This document shows, one piece after another, positions 34,401 through 43,400 of a stretch of DNA of 64,000 nucleotides. A program made the translations under genes and the position numbers. The stretch is from positions 1,482,540 to 1,546,539 of the forward strand of contig RPFO01000102.1 in the NCBI GenBank assembly GCA_009746045.1, read 5' to 3'. Position 1 is the first letter of the stretch, and the number at the start of each line of letters is the position of its first letter. The notes beneath the pieces are model-generated. The model was given only the letters and a program-made list of their open reading frames with translations. It had not been told where the DNA came from and searched no databases. Source of the DNA: Mesostigma viride (lineage: Eukaryota > Streptophyta > Mesostigmatophyceae > Mesostigmatales > Mesostigmataceae).

Positions 34401-37400
34401 GTTTACTTCCCCGTCCGCGGGAAAAATGTTTGCTTTGGGCTTAGGGGCTAGGAATTAAAAGTTGGGTGGAAGGTGCGCGGGCCACTGTACTTGCGAGAGT
34501 GGCCATAGCGAAATTTATAGCAACATGGGGCGAGAGAAATGCAAACCAAATGCTCGAATGTTGAAGACGATGAGTTCATGATATTAGATTGTGGCGGAGA
34601 GTAGCTGGTTCATAATATCTCTGCTTTCTTTTTATGCCATCGGCATGGGGGATACTATGCATTTGTTGGTCACGCGGAATCATTGAAATAGAATTCATGA
34701 TAGCGGCAGTAAATATGCGTGGTTCTGGGGGGGGTTCCGACCGTGAAGGATGCATTAGGTAGTATTGATAGCATCGGATTCTAAACAGAACGGGTGCTTT
34801 GTTCCAGATTTACGGCCACTTTCGGTAAGTAATTATTGAGGCGTGCACAGTTCGTGCCCGCCATTTTCATCGTAGAAGAACGGCCGGTCGTTGTTGCTCG
34901 CCTGGGCGAGGGATTTACGATGTCAAGGTATAGATCTGTGGCGAACGTGATCTGCTTTCAGTGCTTTCCTCTACCAGCTTGTCGCTCGAAGTCTTTTGCG
35001 TTCTTCTTGGACGTTCTTGTTGTGTGAGAGTGCCGCACCCTTTCTTTGCAGCGGCATCATAGCGCTCAGATGCTGAGTGGCCGCCAATGGTTTCTTTAAA
35101 ATTTTATCGTGCAGGGAAAGAAGTGTATTGCGGATGATCATATTGGAGATATTGCGTTCATGTGACTGCATCTAGACAGTGAGCTGCCACCATTAGCCTA
35201 TTTGAGCATGCCCTTTTAACCCCTAAATGGTCTTGCGGCCGATTTTCCGCCAAAAATCGAGTTCCAGCCGATGCATCGGCCCCTTCTCGGGCGACCAAAT
35301 GCCGCGAAAACTATTGAGAATTAGGAAAAGTTTAGCTGAGAAGATCGAAAGTTTATAAAATACTCTAAAGCATGGTATATGGGTTTGCATACTTCTGACA
35401 AAGTTACAGAGGTGTTCTGGCCGGTCAAAGTACAAGGGGTCAGGGTACTTTTTCACGTACAACGTGCATTCCGGAAAACGACGACCTGGCCATGGCGGCT
35501 TGCGCCCACGCATGGCATTTACGTTTTCGTTCGAATTTTCTGACCAAACTTAGGATATTGATTTTATACGTCCTAAAGATCATACAGACCAATTTTTGGT
35601 TCGCGGGAATGCCATTTGATAGGTGTCGGCAGCGTTCTTGCTGGAAAAAACTGCGATCAGGCCGGACGATAGAAACGTTGACAGCAATACCTTTCCGGCG
35701 TATTTTAAAGGATAGATCGGTTTCTTTATACTTTTTATGATACATAGTAGTCGTAAACGTGCAAGGGTGGCCAGAAATCGCCGAATCCAGCGACCATGCT
35801 GCACAACTTTGGTGTGCCGAAATGCGCCATTTTGCGGCCACCGCCTGGGCCAAGGTAACGCCATCCATGCCTGGTCAAGCTTAAGCATCGTTTTCCTATC
35901 GATGTTTGACGTTTATATATACGTTCTAGCTTGTGTAGCACATTCTTTTTGCATTATTCATGCTCTGTCTTGACCCTGGCCTGGCCCCTTTCTAATACAC
36001 CCTTCTTAGATGCTTCCCTCAGTCAGTTGACCTGCCACAGGGTGATGGTGATAAGTTTTAGAGGCTGTATGGGTTTGAATACCTCCATATATGTTTGTTA
36101 TACATTTCCCATACACATATTGCATGAGTGTGAGGCAATTGGCTGGTCGCTGTGGCATCATCAAGCACGTAACTGGTGAGTAAAAGCTTCCCATTGACAG
36201 CATGTGCCACCAGGTGTGCTGGCCATCACCTGGCAAGCTATAGCAGCTTAGGCCTAGTTTATCCTTGCTAGGGCAGGCTGAAATAGGCTCAACATCACCA
36301 GTTTGTTGGTGGCTGCCTCCTAGAATGCATGCCTTGCGTAGGGTATCCGTACCACGTTACCTACGTGCACGGACAAGGTAGCACCTGCACATAGGTGCCA
36401 TGTACTTGGGCAGTGTGATGATGCAGTTATGTTTCCCCATCATTGTGGAAGGGAAATGTATTGTTTGGCATGGTTGGTGGCCATATTAGTAGGTAGTATG
36501 CCCACCCCTACCCCCTTGGTTGCTTTATACCAACGGTACCCCTATGGGCTGTACTGGGTGTAACTGCTGGTATACCCACCCAAATGATGACCCCAATGGC
36601 TCAAACTGTTCAGCAACTAATTGTTTATCATCCCTGAAGTGGTAGGTGCCTAGGTCTTATAACATAATTCAAAATGCACATTCTACCAAAAATGAAAACG
36701 CACGTCTTGACCCCCCTGACTTTGACGGCAGTTATATATGGCCTACCCTGCATATATGTGAGGTTGTGATATACCAACCCGAAGGGCAACTCATGGACAT
36801 GCTTGGCCCCCAAGGACAGCCATTGGATATGGGTAGGTTGGATGGCATCTGGTTTGCAAAATTGTGAAGATCCAGCCGATTTATCGGCAGGATCTCAGAC
36901 CATTTAGGGGTTAATATGATGATGTGACAACACTGAAATGTGCTAAATAGCCAACCATGGTTGACATGGTTGACTGCATGCAAAACCATGTATACCATGA
37001 AACTACTTACTAATTACTATATCAACGCAAGTGTTTTCCACGTGGATGCGCGCCCTATAACCCCCTTCAGTTAGAAACGCGGTCGCGTATTTTAAGCCCG
37101 CGTATTTCAACCCCCCCACGTATAATATACTCGTATTTTAAACCCCATTTTTAAATACCCGTACCCGTACAGAGCAACACGGGGTTTGCATTACTTAAAC
37201 TAAAATTGGGCCGCGTGGGGAAATTCCGGCATTCCGCACACACCGCTCGTTACCGAGGTCACGATTAATTACGACTTGGCTAAATCCAGCCTCGAGCCCT
37301 ATTTCGACTTGGCCTACCTCAGTGGCCCCCGCCGTACGCACAAGTTGCAAAATTAATGTGTTTCGCATTGCATACCTAAGATTGGCGTACGCTCCTGGGG

Positions 37401-40400
37401 TACCGGGTTCGGTTCCTCTCGGAGGCACGGAACTGTAGTTGCGGCGGGTAGGCTGGCCTGGGAGGCCGAGTTGAAAATATATTTGTGGATTTCTATGGAC
37501 GGTGGAGGGCCCCGGTATAGGCCAAGTCGAAATTCAGGGATAACGGCAGGAGGCTGGGCTATTAGTCGAGTCGTAATTAATCTTCACATCGGTAGCTGTG
37601 TGTGCGGAATTCCGGATTTCCCCACGCGGCCCAATTTTAGTTAAGTAATGCGAAATGCATTACTTTTGCAACTTGCTCAAGCCCCCTACATGTAGGCCCT
37701 GGTCAGCCCCCCCCCCCCCCCCAACAGCTACTGGTCCCCAAAAGACGACCTAGCACTTCCAAGCAGGAAAAACCTGGCCTACGCACTAGTGGCTTAAAAA
37801 ACTCGGCCCAGCGGCGGAAAACCGGGTTGGCAAATACGCCGTACGGAGCCGCAAAAAAACGGGAATACGCGTACCGTTTGCCTCCGCCATGTATTCGCGT
37901 ATATATTTTATAATACTGTACCCGCTTTGGACTTTGAATTTTTCGGGGGTACCAGCGGGAAGCGGGCAGTGGCGCGGTGCCCAGGTTCTGACTGAGGTTC
38001 TGGGCGCGACGCTTTCACCGCACATCCGAGATTTTTACTTCTAGAAGTAGATGCGTACAATTCTTTCCATCAAGCGCAAGCCTTGCAAAATGTTTGGCAG
38101 GTAGGAGCTAGGACTAGGTATATAGCGCATTATTATATCAGTATGCCAGCTTTATATGCCAGCTGTGCTACTGGCGGTGCAGTGTAGGCTAGCTGCAAAA
38201 TATAGCGACGACGAGGTACGTCCGGTCTGGCCAGTGCGACAGTGTGCAGCCATTTTCAGTTTGCATGCAGCCATGCCGAAGAAAGGGCCTGAACGGGATT
38301 TCGTTGTCGAGAAGAAAGAAGCATTCACAGATCCTTTTAGTATGAAAACGGTGAATGTGACGAAGATGTTCTGCTCATTTTGCAACAAGAACTTCTCCTC
38401 CAAGGCGGGGCCGGCCAATCAGCGCATTCCAAGCCCCTGCAAACTTTGCCAGAACCGAAGGTAGAGGGATGTTACCCTGCGAGAACATTCCACAGAATAT
38501 CCGGAACAGGTTTTTTCCATGTAGATGCACGCCCTAAAACAGTCGCGTATTTTACACCCGCGTATTTTACACCCTCACGTATTATACGGTATTCTTACTA
38601 AGGCCCCGCGTTTATGCCCCGTACCCGTATTTGCCAACCCCGGGCGGAAAAAGCTCAATATATTCAGCACCGTTCCTTCTTGTACCTAGCCCCCCCCCCT
38701 GTGCCCCGATCTCCTTTTGCCCTGACCGAGTCCTCCCCAGCCCCCGACCCCGTTCATCCCCCAGCCCGCAAATTCCCCCCTCCCCCCCCCCCCTGGAAAT
38801 CTCCACTTGGCGCCACTTGGCACTTCAACAGTTCATAAACTAATGTACAAGTATTCATTTTCCAGGCCCCGGCCCTACCTCATAGATGTACGGCGTCTCC
38901 CGCGTGACGTTCGGCGAGCTCTGGTACATCATGTGCATTCCCGGCGCCGGCCAGTCCTTGTGATAGCCGACCGAGACGGCACTGCCCGCCTGGATGAGCC
39001 CGAGCGAGAACGCGTCCACCCCCTGGCTAATCAGCCCCTCGAACGTGGCCCACAGGATGGGCGCCAGGTGGCGCTCCGTGAACTCCCAGGGGAACGCGGG
39101 CGTGTGCGGGTCAGTGTCGCGCAGCGCGTTGGATCGCAGCGAGCGCTCCATGAAGACCAGGGACCCACACACGGTGTCCAACAGGTGGTCCATGTGGGAC
39201 CGGGCGTGCTCGAGCTGGGCCTTGCGGAGCGTGAGCGAGACGCTGCCCACGGAGCGCTCGGCCGCTTGGCCCCTGGATCGATTGGGGTAGAGGGGGGGGG
39301 GGCGGGGGGAGGGGAGTTATTGTATATGTATAGTGACAGAGCCTTTAATTCTACCACTTGGGCAATTAGGTCCGTCAATACTTATCCGGCGAAAACCACT
39401 CGCCGGTATTCATTCCGCGTTAAGTTCACTATTTATAATAACTAGGGGGGGGTATGAGTTAGAATAGTTTGCGGCGACAATAAGTACTCTTGCAGGAACA
39501 GTGCCGCCAGGGGGGGCGGGGGCCTAGAGTGCGCAGGGCTAATTACGCGGTCTAGGGGCCGGAGGCGTAATTAGGCTTAATTACGAGGCAAGGGGGCCGC
39601 CCGCGTAATTTGTCTGCAGAGGGGCTCTGGTGATTCGTGACTGCGAGAGAACGCTTCCTTTCCCGCATGTCAAATGTAAGTAATAGGTGAATAGCCCGGC
39701 TTTTCCCCTTTATACATCGAAGGTTCACTTCGACTCCTTGCGCGCTAGTATAGTAGAAGTGAACCTTCGACGCATCAAAGGAAATAGTCGGGCTATTCAC
39801 CTAACCGCACGCGTGGGGTCAGGTGTTCGGTTCCTCAATCGCAGGGACGGATTATTTGGGAAATAATTCAGCCGGAGCGCAGGTGCCACAATCACCAGAA
39901 CTCTAGGTAGTGCCTGAGGTTCCTTGGAAGGGTTGTCCAAGTTAGAATATTGCGGCGACAATGATATTCCAAGTACTCTTGCATGGGAGTAGTTATGGGG
40001 GCCGGGGGGCGCGCCTAGTTGAGTGCGCAGCCCGGCAAATTACGAGGCCTAGGAGCCGGAGGCGACGTAATTAGACTTTATAATTACGAAGAAAGGGCCG
40101 GGCCGGGCGTAATTACATGTAGTCTGCGGAGCCTGGGCTCTGGTAATTTGTGAGTGCGCGGGCTAATAGTAGCTAGCAGTGGGCTAGCTGCGAGCGAACA
40201 CTTCCTTTCCCGCGCGTGTCAAAATTAAATTAGGTGAATAGCCCGGCGGCTGTTCCCTTTTATTATACGTCCAAGGTTAATTCACTTCGACTAGTACTTG
40301 CGTGCAAGTAGTCGAATTGAATTAACCTTCGACGTATGAAAGGGAATAGCCGGGCTATTCACCTAACTGTATCATTGAATGAGTTCCTACAGGTTCATAG

Positions 40401-43400
40401 GTAATAGGTCATGAGCATCTTGCATGGGTGGGGAGTAGAAGGAGTGGGTGTGAGGGGTTGGACGCCAGAGCTGATGGAGAGGATCACATCAAGGTTGAAT
40501 TATTAGGACGAGACGATAATATGTAAAGCCAATTAGAGTGTACTTGTTTAGGTGCGCTATAGTAAATTAAGGTATGTAAGTATTCAGTGATACACGTGTA
40601 CCATGCAATGTCATCTGTGGTCACTTTCAAGAGCCTAGATGTCTCTCTGAATGCGCATTGCGACATGACCAATATCACATGATGCGGCACGTAATGCCTA
40701 TGTACTAATTGAGCCAGTGGGGTGAAGCTGGTTTGCTTCATCACATGGATGGTGCATGCCGCTTACGACACCTTCTACTAAATGTGGATGTCACCAACTT
40801 TAAAACACTTTATGGCCAAGTGGTTACTACGATCGAGCGCTGAAATAAAATTGACTAATGATGATATCGAGGTGTCAGAGTGCTTTTTGAATTTTGAATG
40901 CTAGCACAAAGGGACATTTAGGGCCTACTAGACCATGCACAGAAAGTGTAGGCATCGCGGGCGGGCATCATAGCCAAGGAAGTATATTAATAATATTTAC
41001 AAAAAGATGCATCAAATATATAATGAATCTAATAACTATACTAGCTGATGGAGTGACAGTACATACACCGATGATGTGAGAACTGTCATAGAGTTGATAC
41101 TAAACCAACTATTATTAGTGTGTGGATACTGCCACTTCAGGTGTGGGCACTCACCTGATCAACCACTTCTGTGAATACGGTCACATTTGATACTCACATG
41201 ATGAACGATGCTTGTCAATACTGTCGTAGTGGCTACTCACATGATTGGCAATGTTTGTGAGTAATGCTGTAGTTCTTACTCACAAGATCAATCATGTTTG
41301 AGAGTACTGCCCTTAAAGTAGTAATGATGCACTCACATGATCAACCACGCGACAATGCATGCGATGGATGTGACCACTGCCAGCATAACCTGCGCAGTGT
41401 CGCCAACACGAATATCGTACACATACATGAGAGTGTACATGCTCAGAGCTAGGCAAACATTAAGCCAGCAGCAGCAAATGGCAAGTCAAACTGCATTAAT
41501 TAGGTATAGAGACGAATAGCCACCGAGCTGGGTGCCAGCCAGGGCGGAGGGGCTAATAAGTAGCATGGAGGTATATACAAAATAAGCAAAGAAGCAATTC
41601 AGGAGGCAAATCAGGCAGATGACAGTCGCTGCTGAGGACACAACAAGCCGAGTCCTTACTATTAGCTAAGGTGCTTCTGCTTCCTCGCCTTCAGCCCCGC
41701 CTTCTTGGCCCCCACAACTCCTGGAATTCTAATCTCCGTTTCTGCCCAATCTTTGCGTCATCAGGGCAAGCATCTATACCCTGCCCTGCGATGCCCGCAA
41801 AATGTGCGCGCATCCGGGTCACACTATAACCTGCTTACCATCGCCACTGGTAAAATTGTGGCCGCAAAATGAGCAGCTAAACTTCCGCTGCGAAACCGTT
41901 TTCCCCAGAGCATCCTTCACCGTGACAGTTTTTTTTTGCTACAAATTCATGCTCTGGCCCTTTTTCTGGCATGGCTGCAAAAACACATTTGCCCTTAGCG
42001 CAAAATCCAATGGCACACCGCCATGCAATATTAATGATACAGCTGCTATGTTGTGTACCACGTTCCCAACACAGCTGGCATTTTCATCCTGCTGGCACTC
42101 TGTCCGTGTAATTTCAGTTCGCTTACCAACTGCCAATTAAGTCATTACTGGACTTGCGAAAAGCCTAGTTCATAGTAGAAAATCTTGGTGGTACAGGTAC
42201 CTAGGCGCCGCGCCACGGTCCGGTTGGCGCCAAGCGCTGACCCAGCTCGAAACTCGAAAATGTCCAACTTGTCCAAATCACGTATTCGGGACAAAATACG
42301 CGTATAATATGTCGCCCGGGCCAAAAAAACGTGTATTGCCGTATTTATTTTGACAATACGCACGTATTTGCCAACCTGGGCTTACATATTTATAGCTACA
42401 TACAAGCTGAGCAGTCTGTATACACGAGCGATTCAAGTCACGCCCAGTGAGTGCGAAATCAGAATGAAACGCCGTATGTAGACAGTTGTGTGGGTGAGGA
42501 TGTGGGTGGCCCTAGGGGGTGGGGGTGGGGGGAACCAGGGATTAGGGAGGGAGGGAGGGAAGAACTCTTTCTATTTGTGATTTCTATATTAAGTTCTGTT
42601 CTCTGCTCCAAACTAGGCAGCTCAGCTCATCATCGTCCAGATGCATGCAGAAGCGCACGCGCATACGCTGATATGCTGCAGGTACTAGCCTGTGATATTT
42701 ATATTCAATAGCCTATTCCCTGGCAATTCAGTACAGGGATTTTGGTGTCGTGCGATTAATTGCTCCCTTTTTACCTACATAATACCCTCACCTACCCCAC
42801 CCAATCCCCATTCGCAGTTGGCAATCTTCATCCACGGTTACTACAGAAAGAAAAGGTTGGAGGTCAATCAGGTCATAGCAGACAGGAACAGGTTGCAGAT
42901 ACTAAGAGAGAGAAAGAATTGACGGTACATCCTTCACCTATACTAGTGTTGCACTCTCGTAAAGCGTACACGTTTCTTGCGCCATACTAACAAGAAAGCC
43001 GGAAGATAACGGCGTGAACATGATCGTTGTCGTTATCTCTTCCCAGAGGAATCTTAGGGAGCGTGTTTATCGCCCTAAAAATACCCATGAGACAACCAGC
43101 GCATGCGCAGGCCAGAAATCTGGAGAATCCCGCGGACCATGGTAGCTCGAGCCTGCCGTTATCTAATTATCCGCGTTTTCGAGTCGTTCATAATGATGGA
43201 TATGAATAGAGATGGAAATGTGTAGTCTTATTCGTTGAAATTAATATGGCCTAGCTTGATAACGCTCTTAAGAGCGACTAGATGACATGGACGGTGGGGC
43301 GGCCGGAAACACCTTGCTTGATCAGGGCGTGTGTTTCGAGGCGCACACAAAATGCAAAGGAGAATACGGACTTGAGGACGGAGAGCAAACTCGCACGTGA

